Of a stretch of DNA of 64,000 bases, positions 1-9,377 are shown in pieces; position 1 is the stretch's first letter; each line of letters opens with the position of its first letter. The notes beneath the pieces were generated by a model. The model ran no database searches. It had not been told where the DNA came from and saw nothing but the letters and a program-made list of their open reading frames with translations. Made by a program: the position numbers and the translations under genes. Source of the stretch: Pseudomonas putida (GTDB lineage: Bacteria > Pseudomonadota > Gammaproteobacteria > Pseudomonadales > Pseudomonadaceae); NCBI RefSeq assembly GCF_022627325.1, contig NZ_JAETZZ010000008.1, positions 186,001-250,000 of the forward strand, in the 5' to 3' direction.

Positions 1-469
1 CGAAAAGATGCCGGCCGACCACCCTCGCCCAGGCATCGTGCACAACGACTACCGCTTCGACAACGTGATCCTCGATGCCGAAAACCCCATGCGCATCATT
101 GGCGTACTGGACTGGGAGATGGCCACGATCGGCGACCCACTGATGGACTTGGGCAACAGCCTGGCCTACTGGATCGAGGCGAGCGACCCGGCGCCGGTGC
201 AACTGATGCGGCGCCAGCCGAGCAATGCCCAGGGCATGCTGACCCGCCGCCAGTTCGTCGATTACTACGCCGAGCGTGCGGGCATCCGCCTGGACAACTT
301 CGATTACTACTATTGCTATGGCCTGTTCCGCCTGGCAGGCATCGTGCAGCAGATCTACTACCGCTTCTACCACGGCCAGACCCAGGACAAGCGCTTCGCC
401 CAGTTCATTCACATGAACCGGCTGCTGGAGCAGATGAGCCTGCAGGTAATAGCCAAGTCCACGCTCTGA
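1..469 (+). CDS. Phosphotransferase family (APH-like) protein, 3' part
   Basis: C-terminal portion of an aminoglycoside-phosphotransferase/choline-kinase fold protein; the frame is open to the window edge, so the start lies upstream. The catalytic loop is visible as HNDYRFDNVI (HxDxxxxN) and the metal-binding motif as VLDWEMATIGDP (DWE). In Pseudomonas this family is usually encoded with acyl-CoA dehydrogenases and SDR enzymes, and an SDR gene follows 23 bp downstream, so the two probably share an operon for catabolism of an acyl-CoA or alcohol. The phosphorylated substrate cannot be inferred. The ATG at position 8 is internal to the domain and is not a credible start. Confidence 0.85.
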   Translation, partial: EKMPADHPRPGIVHNDYRFDNVILDAENPMRIIGVLDWEMATIGDPLMDLGNSLAYWIEASDPAPVQLMRRQPSNAQGMLTRRQFVDYYAERAGIRLDNFDYYYCYGLFRLAGIVQQIYYRFYHGQTQDKRFAQFIHMNRLLEQMSLQVIAKSTL

Positions 470-492
470 CGACAGACAACAAGGAAAACAGC

Positions 493-1260
493 ATGTCCAA
501 GACCCACCTGTTCGACCTCGATGGCAAGATCGCTTTCGTCTCCGGCGCCAGCCGCGGCATTGGCGAGGCCATCGCGCACCTGCTGGCCCAGCAAGGTGCT
601 CACGTGATCGTTTCCAGCCGCAAGCTCGAGGGCTGCCAGCAGGTGGCCGATGCGATCATCGCGGCAGGCGGCAAGGCCACCGCAGTGGCCTGCCACATCG
701 GCGAACTGGAACAGATCCAGCAGGTTTTCGCCGGTATCCGCGAACAGTTCGGCCGCCTGGACGTGCTGGTCAACAACGCCGCCACCAACCCGCAGTTCTG
801 CAACGTGCTGGACACCGACGCGGGCGCCTTCCAGAAGACCGTCGACGTCAATATCCGTGGCTATTTCTTCATGTCCGTCGAAGCCGGCAAGCTGATGCGT
901 GAAAACGGCGGCGGCAGCATCATCAACGTGGCGTCGATCAATGGGATTTCGCCGGGGCATTTCCAGGGGATCTACTCGGTGACCAAGGCTGCGGTGATCA
1001 ACATGACCAAGGTCTTCGCCAAGGAGTGCGCGCAGTTCGGCATCCGCTGCAATGCCTTGCTGCCTGGCCTGACCGACACAAAGTTCGCCTCGGCGCTGGT
1101 GAAAAACGACGCCATCCTCAACGCCGCACTGCAGAAAATTCCGCTCAAACGCGTGGCCGACCCCAAGGAAATGGCCGGCGCCGTGCTGTACCTGGCCAGC
1201 GATGCCTCCAGTTACACCACCGGTACAGCGCTTAATGTCGACGGAGGCTACCTGTCCTGA
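493..1260 (+). CDS. SDR family oxidoreductase
   Basis: Short-chain dehydrogenase/reductase of 255 residues, normal size for a classical SDR. The Rossmann cofactor loop is SGASRGIGEA (residues 17-26), the NNA motif of the central strand is present, and the active site is Ser of NVASINGIS plus YSVTK (Y-x-x-x-K). The C-terminus has the usual tail (ALNVDGGYLS). The start at 493 is preceded by AAGGAAAA; a longer open frame upstream overlaps the phosphotransferase gene and is not family-like. The redox substrate is unknown. Co-orientation with the upstream phosphotransferase suggests a common transcript. Confidence 0.92.
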   Translation: MSKTHLFDLDGKIAFVSGASRGIGEAIAHLLAQQGAHVIVSSRKLEGCQQVADAIIAAGGKATAVACHIGELEQIQQVFAGIREQFGRLDVLVNNAATNPQFCNVLDTDAGAFQKTVDVNIRGYFFMSVEAGKLMRENGGGSIINVASINGISPGHFQGIYSVTKAAVINMTKVFAKECAQFGIRCNALLPGLTDTKFASALVKNDAILNAALQKIPLKRVADPKEMAGAVLYLASDASSYTTGTALNVDGGYLS

Positions 1261-2082
1261 TCAGGCCTTGATCGCCTGCAGGGTGTAACTCAGCGGCAAG
1301 CGCTCAGGCCCCAGGCGCAGGCGCCATTCGCCGTCGGCGCCTTTGTCCATCTGGCCGGGTAACGCCTCCCAGGGGATGCTCTGGTGCTCGACCAGTGACG
1401 TCAGTTGCAGCCCTTGCGCCAGCAGGGCACTGACGACTTCGCCCAGACCATGGTTCCACTCATGGGTTTCGGTCTGGGTGAGGCGTTGATCGCTGTCGAC
1501 GTAAGTCTGGTCGCTGTGCCAAACCGTCGGCGCTTCGTGCTCGAAGTAGGAATATTCCAGTTGCAGCCGGTCCTGATGGTCTTCATTGACGGCCATCAGC
1601 ACCGGGTGGCCATCGCGCAGAAACAGCCGACCGCCAGGTTTGAGCAAGGCCGCCACTGCCCGGGCCCAAGGCTCGATGCGCGGTAGCCAGCACAATGCAC
1701 CGATTCCGGTGTAGACCAGGTCGAAGGTGCCTGCCTGCAGTACCTGATCGGCCTCATAGACATCGGCTTCTACGTAGTCGATGGCTGTGTTGCAACGCCC
1801 GGCAAGGCGCCGCGCCTGCATCAGCGAGGCTGCCGAATAATCCAGCCCGCACACCAGCGCGCCCAAGCGCGCCAGCGACAAGGTGTCGGTGCCGATATGG
1901 CATTGCAGGTGAGCGGTGCGCAGGCCCTGAATATCGCCAAGGCGTGGCAGGTCGAAGCGTACGGTCTGGGAAAGGTGCGCCGGCTGCTGGACCAGCTGCT
2001 CGACCTCGTAGTCCTTCGAGGCAGCATGCAGCGGCGCGCGCTCATCCCAGCTGGCGCGGTTGAGTTGATGTGATCGGTCCAT
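1261..2082 (-). CDS. Class I SAM-dependent methyltransferase
   Basis: 273-residue methyltransferase whose N-terminus (NRASWDERAPLHA) and following HLQCHIGTDTLSLARLGA form the SAM-binding motif I region; GLDYSAASLMQARR is motif post-I and DLVYTGIGALCWLP is motif II. This arrangement is typical of small-molecule methyltransferases annotated simply as SAM-dependent; the acceptor is not evident. The start at 2082 has AAGGA 9 bp upstream; an in-frame ATG at 2115 would add residues that do not look like the family. The gene abuts the SDR gene tail to tail with no intergenic space. Confidence 0.85.
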   Translation of the reverse strand: MDRSHQLNRASWDERAPLHAASKDYEVEQLVQQPAHLSQTVRFDLPRLGDIQGLRTAHLQCHIGTDTLSLARLGALVCGLDYSAASLMQARRLAGRCNTAIDYVEADVYEADQVLQAGTFDLVYTGIGALCWLPRIEPWARAVAALLKPGGRLFLRDGHPVLMAVNEDHQDRLQLEYSYFEHEAPTVWHSDQTYVDSDQRLTQTETHEWNHGLGEVVSALLAQGLQLTSLVEHQSIPWEALPGQMDKGADGEWRLRLGPERLPLSYTLQAIKA

Positions 2083-2173
2083 GCTGTACGTCCTTGTCGT
2101 TTGAGTTGCGGCCATCGGCACCTTGCCAAGCGTGCCCACGCAGGCGCCGGCAAAGCCCCTAATCCTGCAAGCG

Positions 2174-2524
2174 TTACAGGCAGGTAGTCGCCGCCGCCCG
2201 CCGCTGCAGGGCCACGCCGTCATTCTTCTGCGCGTAGTAATCCACCCGCGTGCCGCCCGCTTGAGGATAGACATCCACGAACGACTCCGCTTCGCGGGTA
2301 TACACCGTCAGCCCACCTTGCTTGCGCGGCTGCAGATAGCCGCTGGCGTCGTCCCCGAACACATCCTCTTTCTGCCAACTGAACTGGATGCACTGGGCCA
2401 CCAACTCCGGCGCCTTTTGCGAATCGAGCTGTGCAGTCGGCTTGCCAGCACGGGCCGTATCCATGGTCGCTGAAGCACAACCGACCAATACCAGCGCCGC
2501 AGCCATCGGCAGAATTGCTCGCAT
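2174..2524 (-). CDS. Small lipoprotein, hypothetical
   Basis: 116-residue exported protein with a clear lipoprotein signal: MRAILPMAAALVLVGC, lipobox LVGC, Cys16 as the predicted lipidated residue. The remainder is soluble, with no recognised enzymatic motif, and ends in ATTCL; the two cysteines near positions 50 and 115 could pair. GAGGATG lies 6 bp before the chosen ATG, while a longer frame to 2617 is unsupported. It is divergent from the RcnB-like gene, so the 112 bp between them probably holds both promoters. Function unknown. Confidence 0.75.
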   Translation of the reverse strand: MRAILPMAAALVLVGCASATMDTARAGKPTAQLDSQKAPELVAQCIQFSWQKEDVFGDDASGYLQPRKQGGLTVYTREAESFVDVYPQAGGTRVDYYAQKNDGVALQRRAAATTCL

Positions 2525-2636
2525 GTTCCATCCTCGGGACAAAAAGAAGGCGACTCTAGCACTGCGCAGCATCGCGAGTGAATTGTCGGATGGGGGCTGT
2601 TGTCGCAGATAAGGCATGCCATCTCAGGAGATTGAA

Positions 2637-2939
2637 ATGAAAGTCCCTCGCCTTTTGCCTTCGCTGCTACTCGCCACCCTGCCCTGCCTGCCAATGATGG
2701 CGTCAGCCGCACCCTCGGCTCAAGAGAGCGTTACCGCACCAGAAACCCATAACCGCGAACTCAAAGTGGGCGACAAGGCCCCCGACCAGTACAAGCGCGA
2801 CGAAGCAGCTGTGGCCGACTGGAAAGCCAAGGGCCTGCCAGCACCGGAGAAGGAAAGCCACTGGGTACGCATGGGCGACCACTATGTGCTGGTGCAGATC
2901 ACCAACGGCGTGGTGCTGGCCATCCACCCGGCGTCCTGA
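2637..2939 (+). CDS. RcnB family protein
   Basis: 100-residue periplasmic protein with a signal peptide ending near MMASAAPS, followed by the RcnB-type core: GDKAPDQYKRDEAAVADWK, then HWVRMGDHYVLVQITNGVVLA. In E. coli RcnB modulates nickel/cobalt efflux, but most Pseudomonas members have no tested function. AGGAGA sits 5 bp upstream of ATG 2637. Convergent with the diguanylate cyclase gene, whose stop codon is one base away. Confidence 0.8.
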   Translation: MKVPRLLPSLLLATLPCLPMMASAAPSAQESVTAPETHNRELKVGDKAPDQYKRDEAAVADWKAKGLPAPEKESHWVRMGDHYVLVQITNGVVLAIHPAS

Positions 2940-2940
2940 C

Positions 2941-4104
2941 TCAACTGGCAGCGGTCAACGCCGCCATGTACACCGTGTTGCGCCCGGCTGCCTTGGCCTG
3001 ATACAGCGCCGCGTCAGCCTGGGCAAGCAGGCTCGCGGTAGTGTCGTGCGGGCCAGGCACGCCGCACCACAGCCCCACACTGAAGCGCAGCGTGATTTGG
3101 TCCCCGGCGAAGTGCGCCGGGCTGAGGGCAATGGCCTCCCTCAGGCCCTGCAGAGCTGCCATCGCGCCATTACGATCGGCTTGCGGCAACAGTAGCAGGA
3201 ACTCCTCCCCCCCATAGCGGCCCAGACTGTCGCGGTGACGCAGGCGCTGCTCCAACTGCCGAACGCAATGGCATAACACCTCGTCCCCGGCCAGGTGCCC
3301 GTACAGGTCATTGATACGCTTGAAATGGTCGAGGTCGATCATCGCCACGGCCAAGCTGCTGCGCTCGCCACGGGCGCGGTCCAGCTCGACGGCAAAGCGC
3401 TCGAGAATCGCCCGACGGTTATAGGTGCCCGTCAGTACATCGCGCAAGGCCAGGTGCTTCAACCGCGATTCGCTGCGTTCCTTGGCCATCAGCACCAGGC
3501 CAATGGAGTACATCATCACCGTTACCGTACCGATAGCGACGGAAATGCTCTGCTTGAGGTTACTGCTGTCGTAGCGCATTTCCACGGCAGTGCCATTGAT
3601 CACTGCCACCGCCCGCATGCCCAGCCCTACCAGGCTGACAAGGGCGCCAATCTGAAGCAACAGGTGCGCCCTGCCCGGCCGCTCCACGTGGCGCCGCACC
3701 CAGTACAGGATCAGCGTGCACTGCAGCATCAGCACCAGCGTCGCCAGCAGCATGCGCGGCTCCACGGTGTCGAGCAGCAGCATCAGGCCCACCAACATGC
3801 AGACGGGAATGATGAAGACCTGCCGCCAGGGCACAGCCTGCTCGCGCACGCGAAACAGGCTGGCCGAATAGAAAGCCAGGGCCAATGAAAGCAGGCTGTT
3901 ACCCACCCCATAGCTGAGCCACAGCGGGGCGTGACCATAGACGGTGTAGCAAACGTAGGCCAACGCATGGGCGAGCAAGCCGCAAGCGGTAAGCCACTGG
4001 TTGTCGTGGCGATTGGACCGGCCGACCAGCAACAGGCAGAACGCCAGGATGGTCGCGACCAGTGCAACGGCGGCGAACAGCGTGGGTGTATGGGCGATCA
4101 TCAT
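2941..4104 (-). CDS. Membrane-bound diguanylate cyclase (GGDEF domain)
   Basis: 387-residue protein with about seven hydrophobic segments in residues 1-205 and a GGDEF domain in residues 215-380 that makes cyclic-di-GMP from two GTP. The active-site loop is GGEEF at residues 298-302, and an intact product-inhibition I-site (RHRD, residues 289-292) lies exactly five residues before it, so feedback control is expected. The N-terminal membrane region is an unassigned sensor. The start chosen is the first of two adjacent ATGs, with GGTGAAT upstream. Confidence 0.92.
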   Translation of the reverse strand: MMIAHTPTLFAAVALVATILAFCLLLVGRSNRHDNQWLTACGLLAHALAYVCYTVYGHAPLWLSYGVGNSLLSLALAFYSASLFRVREQAVPWRQVFIIPVCMLVGLMLLLDTVEPRMLLATLVLMLQCTLILYWVRRHVERPGRAHLLLQIGALVSLVGLGMRAVAVINGTAVEMRYDSSNLKQSISVAIGTVTVMMYSIGLVLMAKERSESRLKHLALRDVLTGTYNRRAILERFAVELDRARGERSSLAVAMIDLDHFKRINDLYGHLAGDEVLCHCVRQLEQRLRHRDSLGRYGGEEFLLLLPQADRNGAMAALQGLREAIALSPAHFAGDQITLRFSVGLWCGVPGPHDTTASLLAQADAALYQAKAAGRNTVYMAALTAAS

Positions 4105-4325
4105 GATTCACCGTGTGGCAGATGGCCGTCTTCTTTGCGGCCTGTGCGCAAGTCTAAGCGCCCAGCCACAGCCGAGCCATGACCGAGCGGGACAGAACAG
4201 CTGCCGGCAAGCACGCCATTGATCGTCACCGCAGCAAAAAATTGTCCGCTCAGGAAACCAAACGGATCGATCACAGTCTCAGCATGTGCCCCGTAAACCT
4301 AAGCGGATCAAGGACCTATATCGTG

Positions 4326-4505
4326 ATGACCCGCCTTGCAAGTTTTTCTCTGATCGCCACTTTTCTATTGGTTGCCGGCTGCCACCATCATCACTACCAC
4401 GATGACGAGGGTGGATGGCGCGATGGCGACCGTGATCACCGTCACCATCAGCGGCATGACCGAGACGATGATGATCGCCGCTACCGTGACCGCAACTACC
4501 GCTGA
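4326..4505 (+). CDS. Small His/Asp/Arg-rich lipoprotein
   Basis: 59-residue predicted lipoprotein: signal sequence ending in LLVAGC (Cys19), immediately followed by HHHHYHDDEGG and then a low-complexity tail of Asp, Arg and His. The composition suggests metal binding at the cell envelope, but this is only an inference from composition. The AAGGA at about 4311 is somewhat distant from ATG 4326; a GTG directly before it (4323) is an alternative start. The next gene, a glycine-zipper protein, follows 51 bp later in the same orientation. Confidence 0.65.
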   Translation: MTRLASFSLIATFLLVAGCHHHHYHDDEGGWRDGDRDHRHHQRHDRDDDDRRYRDRNYR

Positions 4506-4556
4506 CACTACTTTGCACCCCATTCTTAACCTGATGAATTTCCGAGGCTCCCTATC

Positions 4557-4943
4557 ATGCGTCTGACTTTGCCTTCCCTTGCCCTTGGCCTGATGCTGTG
4601 CCAAGGCGCTTTCGCCGGTGACGGTACTGCCGCCATTGGCGGTGGCCTGGGTGGCGTCCTGGGTAATGTCGTCGGCCAACAGCTCGGTGGCAGCACGGGT
4701 GCAGCTGTCGGCGCAGGCCTTGGCGGCGCCGCGGGCAGCGCGGTGGCTGCGCGCAAAGGCAATCGCACCGAAGCCGCCATCGGCGGCGGCCTGGGCTCGG
4801 CGGGCGGTTCGCTGTTGGGCGGCAAGGTCGGCGGCTCGACCGGCTCGACCATCGGCGCCGGCCTGGGCGGCGCGGCAGGTGGCGCCATTGGCAACCACCT
4901 GGGTGACAACAACGGCAAGAAGCATCGCCGGCACCGTCACTGA
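4557..4943 (+). CDS. Glycine-zipper domain protein
   Basis: 128-residue protein with a signal peptide (cleavage near GAFAGDG) and two consecutive glycine-zipper repeats, for example AAIGGGLGGVLGNVVGQQLG and AAIGGGLGSAGGSLLGGKVG, ending in a basic tail KKHRRHRH. Such GxxxG-rich proteins associate with membranes; the family has members in outer-membrane stress responses, but the role here is unknown. The internal repetition is also clear at DNA level. Confidence 0.8.
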   Translation: MRLTLPSLALGLMLCQGAFAGDGTAAIGGGLGGVLGNVVGQQLGGSTGAAVGAGLGGAAGSAVAARKGNRTEAAIGGGLGSAGGSLLGGKVGGSTGSTIGAGLGGAAGGAIGNHLGDNNGKKHRRHRH

Positions 4944-4960
4944 TTCAGCACAGCCTTTGC

Positions 4961-4983
4961 GGGGCCGGCTTGCCGGCTCCTGC
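4961..4983 (+). repeat. REP-like element
   Basis: A ggggccggcttgccggctcc core with a near-palindromic centre, 17 bp after the glycine-zipper stop codon. The same core occurs at 52606, 52711 and 60981, so this is one of the dispersed REP sequences of P. putida-type genomes. Confidence 0.75.
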
Positions 4984-5134
4984 TTTCCGGGCCTCATCGT
5001 TCCCGCAAGCTCCAGCGCCTGAACCAGGCAGCCCCCTCCACGCTGACCCTCATCAACACCCTCTTCACCACAAGCTGCCACACTGAATGCTACTGTCTTT
5101 CGTGCCCCCTTGAGTGAAGGAACACCCCCGCCCC

Positions 5135-6964
5135 ATGAACCAGGAACTGCTCTGGGTCCTCGGCCTGCTGGCTGTCGTCATCGTGCTCTTCGTCATCAAC
5201 CGACCACGCATGGACGTCGTCGCGCTGATGGTGATTCTCGCCCTGCCCCTGTCGGGCATCCTCACCGTGCAGCAGGCCTTGGCCGGCTTCAGCGACCCCA
5301 ACGTGGTATTGATCGCAGCCTTGTTCGTGATCGGCGAAGGGCTGGTGCGGACCGGCATCGCTTACCGCATCGGCGAATGGATGAGCGACCGGGCCGGCAA
5401 TAGCGAGGCACGCCTGCTGGTGTTGCTGATGGTATCGGTGGCCGGGCTGGGCTCGGTGATGAGTTCGACCGGCGTGGTCGCGATCTTTATCCCGGTGGTG
5501 TTGAGCATCGCCGCACGCCTGCAGATTTCGCCCAGCCGCCTGATGATGCCGCTGAGCTTTGCAGGCCTGATCAGCGGCATGCTCAGCCTGGTGGCCACAC
5601 CGCCCAACGTGGTGGTGCACAGCGAGCTGGTGCGCCACGGCGAGCAAGGTTTCAGCTTCTTCAGCTTCACGCCCTTCGGCCTGGTGGTGCTGGTGCTGGG
5701 GATCGGCTACATGCTGCTGACACGCCACTGGCTCAATGGCGAAATACGCAAGGACGGCCGAGTGGAAAGCCGCCGCACCCTGCTCGACCTGGTGCTGGAC
5801 TACAAGCTCAACGGCCGGGAGCGGCGCCTGCGTATTCGCCCGCGCTCCCCGCTGATCGGCCATACCCTCGGGGAGTTGGAGCTGCGCACCCGGCATGGCG
5901 CCAACGTGATCGGCATCGAACGCCAGCACAAATTCACCACCAGGGTGATCGCCGCCGATTCGAGCACCGTCCTGCAGCAGGGTGATGTGCTGCTGCTCGA
6001 CCTGTTCGCCAATCGCGACGACCTGCGCAACCTGTGCCAGACCATGCAGCTGGAACCGTTGCACTTCAAGGCCGCGTATTTCATCGACCAGTCCCAGGAG
6101 CTGGGCATGGCCGAAGTGTCCCTGCCGCCCGGCTCGCAACTGGTGGGTAAAAGTATCCTGAGCCTCGCCTTTCGTACCCGCTACGGCCTTAACGTGGTGG
6201 GCTTGCGCCGTGAGCAGAAGGCGATCGACGAGCGCCTGGTAGAAGAGCCCCTGCGTCTGGGCGACACGCTGCTGGTTGTCGGCCCGTGGAAGGCGGTGCG
6301 CCAGTTGCAAAGCCAGCCAAAGGACTTCCTGGTACTGAGCTTGCCTGCCGAAATCGACCAAGTGGCACCGGCCCGTACCCGGGCACCCTATGCCCTGATC
6401 AGCCTGGCGGTGATGGTCGGGCTGATGGTCAGCGGCGTGGTACCCAATGTGATCGCCGCGTTGATCGGCTGCCTATTGATGGGGGCCGGGCGTTGCATCG
6501 ATATGAACAGCGCCTACCGCGCCGTTCACTGGCCAAGCCTGATATTGATCGTCGGCATGCTGCCCTTCGCCCAGGCACTGCAGCAGACCGGGGGCATCGA
6601 CCTGGCAGTGGGCGGGCTGGTCAGCCTGTTGGGCGACGCCGGGCCGATCGCCATGCTCGTCTGCCTGTTCATGGTCACAGCGGTGATCGGCCTGTTCATC
6701 TCCAATACGGCGACCGCAGTACTGATGGCACCCGTGGCGATCAGCACCGCGGCCCAGCTCGGCCTGTCGCCGTATCCGTTCGCCATGATCGTGGCCCTGG
6801 CCGCATCGGCGGCGTTCATGACCCCGGTTTCCTCGCCGGTGAATACCCTGGTGCTCGGCCCGGGCCAGTACCGCTTCGGCGACTTCGTCAAGGTTGGTGT
6901 GCCCTTCACTGTGCTGGTGATGCTGGTAGCGGTGGTAATGGTGCCGTGGTTCTACGGTCTATGA
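5135..6964 (+). CDS. SLC13/DASS-type permease with two TrkA-C (RCK_C) domains
   Basis: 609-residue inner-membrane transporter. Residues 1-200 and 415-609 are strings of hydrophobic helices with the duplicated family motifs ([11 protein letters not shown] near the C-terminal half). A cytoplasmic region at about residues 215-395 holds two RCK_C/TrkA-C domains ([13 protein letters not shown] and [15 protein letters not shown] mark their starts). This architecture occurs in sulfate, citrate or dicarboxylate permeases; the substrate cannot be read from sequence. AAGGA lies 13 bp before ATG 5135; an alternative GTG at 5114 lacks a ribosome-binding site. Confidence 0.88.
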   Translation: MNQELLWVLGLLAVVIVLFVINRPRMDVVALMVILALPLSGILTVQQALAGFSDPNVVLIAALFVIGEGLVRTGIAYRIGEWMSDRAGNSEARLLVLLMVSVAGLGSVMSSTGVVAIFIPVVLSIAARLQISPSRLMMPLSFAGLISGMLSLVATPPNVVVHSELVRHGEQGFSFFSFTPFGLVVLVLGIGYMLLTRHWLNGEIRKDGRVESRRTLLDLVLDYKLNGRERRLRIRPRSPLIGHTLGELELRTRHGANVIGIERQHKFTTRVIAADSSTVLQQGDVLLLDLFANRDDLRNLCQTMQLEPLHFKAAYFIDQSQELGMAEVSLPPGSQLVGKSILSLAFRTRYGLNVVGLRREQKAIDERLVEEPLRLGDTLLVVGPWKAVRQLQSQPKDFLVLSLPAEIDQVAPARTRAPYALISLAVMVGLMVSGVVPNVIAALIGCLLMGAGRCIDMNSAYRAVHWPSLILIVGMLPFAQALQQTGGIDLAVGGLVSLLGDAGPIAMLVCLFMVTAVIGLFISNTATAVLMAPVAISTAAQLGLSPYPFAMIVALAASAAFMTPVSSPVNTLVLGPGQYRFGDFVKVGVPFTVLVMLVAVVMVPWFYGL

Positions 6965-7104
6965 AGCGAGAGGTTATTGGCCGTTATCCTGCGCGATCGC
7001 GGCAGATTGACATGAAGCGGCCGCTGGAAACACACTGACACGTTATTGCTCCAGGTGCCCTAGGCCGTTGCCCTGGATTTCGTCTCCGCTTGTCGGTCGA
7101 GCCT

Positions 7105-8514
7105 ATGGTTTATTCAGCCAAATCGCGCGTGTTGCCCTATGTCGCTCTGTTCGGCCTGACCTTCGCCCTGGCCCTGGGCGGTATTCTGGCGCGGCCGATC
7201 GAGTCCTTGTCGTTGTTCTGGCCCGTCAATGCGGTACTGACCGGCGTGCTCTTGCGCTACCCGCGCCAGGCCACCCTGCTGGGGTTCACCTTGGTCTGGC
7301 TGGGCATGGTCGCCGCCGACCTGGCCTGCGGCAGCGCCTGGCCGCCAGCGCTGTGGCTCAACCTGTGCAACCTGAGCGTCATAGTGACCGTGTGGCTACT
7401 GCTATCACGCTTGCCGCGCCTGCACCGGCGCATGCGCAGCCCGCGTGGGGTGCTCAGTGTATTCGGCGCCTGCGCGGCCGGTGCGACGGTGGCGGCGAGC
7501 CTGGCCTGTGCCATGGCTACACCCTGGTTCGAGCAATCGGTGCGCGCCACCTGGCTGGCCTGGTTCAGCGAACAATTCTCGACGGCGGTGCTGCTCCTGC
7601 CGGTACTACTGACGGCACCCTCCACACGGGCACTGGTGCGCAGCAGCGCCCAGGCGGTAGCCATGGCACCTTTATTGGTGCTGCTGGCCTCGCTGGCCTT
7701 CAGCATCGCCTTCGGCGGGCCAGGCGCGATTGCCTTTCCGATCGCGGCACTGCTGTGGTGTGCATGGACCTACTCACCGTTTCTGGTTTCGCTGCTGACC
7801 CTGATTGCCGGGAGCACGCTGATCGTCGCGGTGGCGCAGAACCTGATGCACTTCAGCGTGCCGCAAAGCGAGCTTGGGGTCACCACACTGATGTCGGCTC
7901 GCCTGGGCATCGCCATGCTGATCCTCGGGCCACTGGTGGTCGCCTGTGTCAGCCAGACCAATCGCAGCCTGCTCGCGCGCCTGGCGCATCAGGCCACCAT
8001 CGATCACCTGACCGGCGCGCTGACCCGCAGCGCCTTCAGCCGCCGCGCCAACGCCCTGCTCGACAGCCGGCAAAAACATGCACAGGCGCTACCGCTGACC
8101 TTGATGATGCTCGATATCGACCATTTCAAGTCGATCAACGACCGCCACGGCCACGGCGTGGGCGATCAAGTGCTTCGCCTGTTCGCCCGGACCCTGCAAG
8201 ACCAGTTGCACGGTGGCGAGCTGCTGGCGCGCATGGGCGGTGAGGAGTTTGTGGTACTGCTGCCAGGCCTGGCACCGGAGCGCGCCAGCTTCACCGCCGA
8301 ACGCCTGCGCAGAGCAGTCCAGGACCTGCACCTGGCACAGGGCGACGGGCGCCTGCAGATCACCGTCAGTATCGGCCTGGACGGCTGCGCCGGGCACGAG
8401 CCGGCGCCGAACCTGGACGACCTGCTGGCCCGTGCGGACCAGGCGCTGTACCGCGCCAAGGCCTACGGCCGCAATCGTGTCGAAGTGGCGAAGGCGCAGC
8501 GCCAGGTGATTTGA
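7105..8514 (+). CDS. MASE1-domain diguanylate cyclase
   Basis: 469-residue protein. Residues 1-290 are a MASE1-like membrane sensor (LSLFWPVNAVLTGVLLR is typical) and residues 300-465 a GGDEF domain with the active loop GGEEF at residues 378-382, predicting cyclic-di-GMP synthesis. Unlike the cyclase at 2941, the I-site position carries HGGE rather than RxxD, so product inhibition is probably lost. ATG 7105 is preferred; a TTG at 7090 is in frame. The 3' end is one base from the convergent TSUP gene. Confidence 0.92.
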   Translation: MVYSAKSRVLPYVALFGLTFALALGGILARPIESLSLFWPVNAVLTGVLLRYPRQATLLGFTLVWLGMVAADLACGSAWPPALWLNLCNLSVIVTVWLLLSRLPRLHRRMRSPRGVLSVFGACAAGATVAASLACAMATPWFEQSVRATWLAWFSEQFSTAVLLLPVLLTAPSTRALVRSSAQAVAMAPLLVLLASLAFSIAFGGPGAIAFPIAALLWCAWTYSPFLVSLLTLIAGSTLIVAVAQNLMHFSVPQSELGVTTLMSARLGIAMLILGPLVVACVSQTNRSLLARLAHQATIDHLTGALTRSAFSRRANALLDSRQKHAQALPLTLMMLDIDHFKSINDRHGHGVGDQVLRLFARTLQDQLHGGELLARMGGEEFVVLLPGLAPERASFTAERLRRAVQDLHLAQGDGRLQITVSIGLDGCAGHEPAPNLDDLLARADQALYRAKAYGRNRVEVAKAQRQVI

Positions 8515-8515
8515 C

Positions 8516-9274
8516 TCAGCCTATCAGCAAGTCCCAGGACAGCTTGGCGATCAGCACGCACAGCAAGACCAGGAACAGCCCGCGCACAAAGCCTGCGCCC
8601 TTGCGCACGGCCAGCCAGGTCCCGGTCAGCGCTCCAAGCACGTTGCATGCGGCCATGGGCAAAGCAATGGCATACAGCACATTGCCCGAGGGCACGAAGA
8701 ACACCAGCGCCGCGAGGTTGGTGGCGATGTTGACCACCTTGGCCGATGCCGAAGCGTGCAGGAAGTCCAACGCGAAAAAGCGAATGAACAGGAAGATCAG
8801 GAAGCTGCCGGTACCCGGCCCGAACAGGCCGTCGTAGAAACCGATGGCGCCACCGATCAGTACCGCCAGGCATTGCTCCTTGCGGCCGATCTTTGCCGGC
8901 GCGTGCAAGGTGCCGAAATCTTTCTTGCAAAAGGTGTAGATCGCCATCAGCACGATCAGCACCAGCACGGCTGGGCGCATCACGCTGGGCGGCACCAGCG
9001 ACACCGTGGCGGCCCCTGCAAACGACATGATGAACGCACTGAGCGCCGCCGGCACGATCAACCCCCAGTCCAGGGTGACCTTGCGAATGAACGAGCGCGC
9101 TGCGAACGCCGTGCCGCATACCGATGCCAGTTTGTTGCTGCCCAGCAAGGCCGCAGGTTGCGCCGTGGGCAGTACATTGAACAGTGCCGGAATCTGAATG
9201 AGCCCACCACCTCCGACCGCAGCATCGATGAGGCCGGCGGCAAAAGCGAACAGGGAAAGTACGGCGATATCCAT
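8516..9274 (-). CDS. TSUP (TauE/SafE) family transporter
   Basis: 252-residue membrane protein with about eight hydrophobic segments. The duplicated TSUP signatures are visible: GLIDAAVGGGGLIQIPAL near the N-terminus and GFYDGLFGPGTGSFL in the second half. The family exports or imports sulfite, sulfonates and related organic anions; the substrate here is unknown. It is divergent from a LysR regulator 103 bp away, which is the usual arrangement for a regulator controlling its neighbour. Confidence 0.92.
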   Translation of the reverse strand: MDIAVLSLFAFAAGLIDAAVGGGGLIQIPALFNVLPTAQPAALLGSNKLASVCGTAFAARSFIRKVTLDWGLIVPAALSAFIMSFAGAATVSLVPPSVMRPAVLVLIVLMAIYTFCKKDFGTLHAPAKIGRKEQCLAVLIGGAIGFYDGLFGPGTGSFLIFLFIRFFALDFLHASASAKVVNIATNLAALVFFVPSGNVLYAIALPMAACNVLGALTGTWLAVRKGAGFVRGLFLVLLCVLIAKLSWDLLIG

Positions 9275-9349
9275 GATGGCGCGGGTTCCAGGCAGTGAAA
9301 GCAGACTGCAAGGCTAATCAAAACGGCGCGCCTGTGTTGAAATGCCATA

Positions 9350-9364
9350 TTGCGAAAACTGCAA
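9350..9364. promoter_or_regulatory. Candidate LysR-type operator (T-N11-A)
   Basis: Between the divergent TSUP and LysR genes lies TTGCgaaaactGCAA, a dyad with the T-N11-A pattern of LysR operators, just upstream of the lysR ribosome-binding site. Binding there would fit autoregulation and control of the transporter. Inference from pattern and position only. Confidence 0.4.
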
Positions 9365-9377
9365 CCAGGAGACACCC

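Noticed and set aside
1405-2063. Plus-strand open frames opposite the methyltransferase gene
   Set aside because: Shadow frames of a GC-rich gene: low-complexity, no ribosome-binding site, no family sequence.
5090-6361. 423-codon minus-strand frame opposite the SLC13 permease
   Set aside because: Gln/His/Ala-rich antisense shadow of a well-supported transporter gene.
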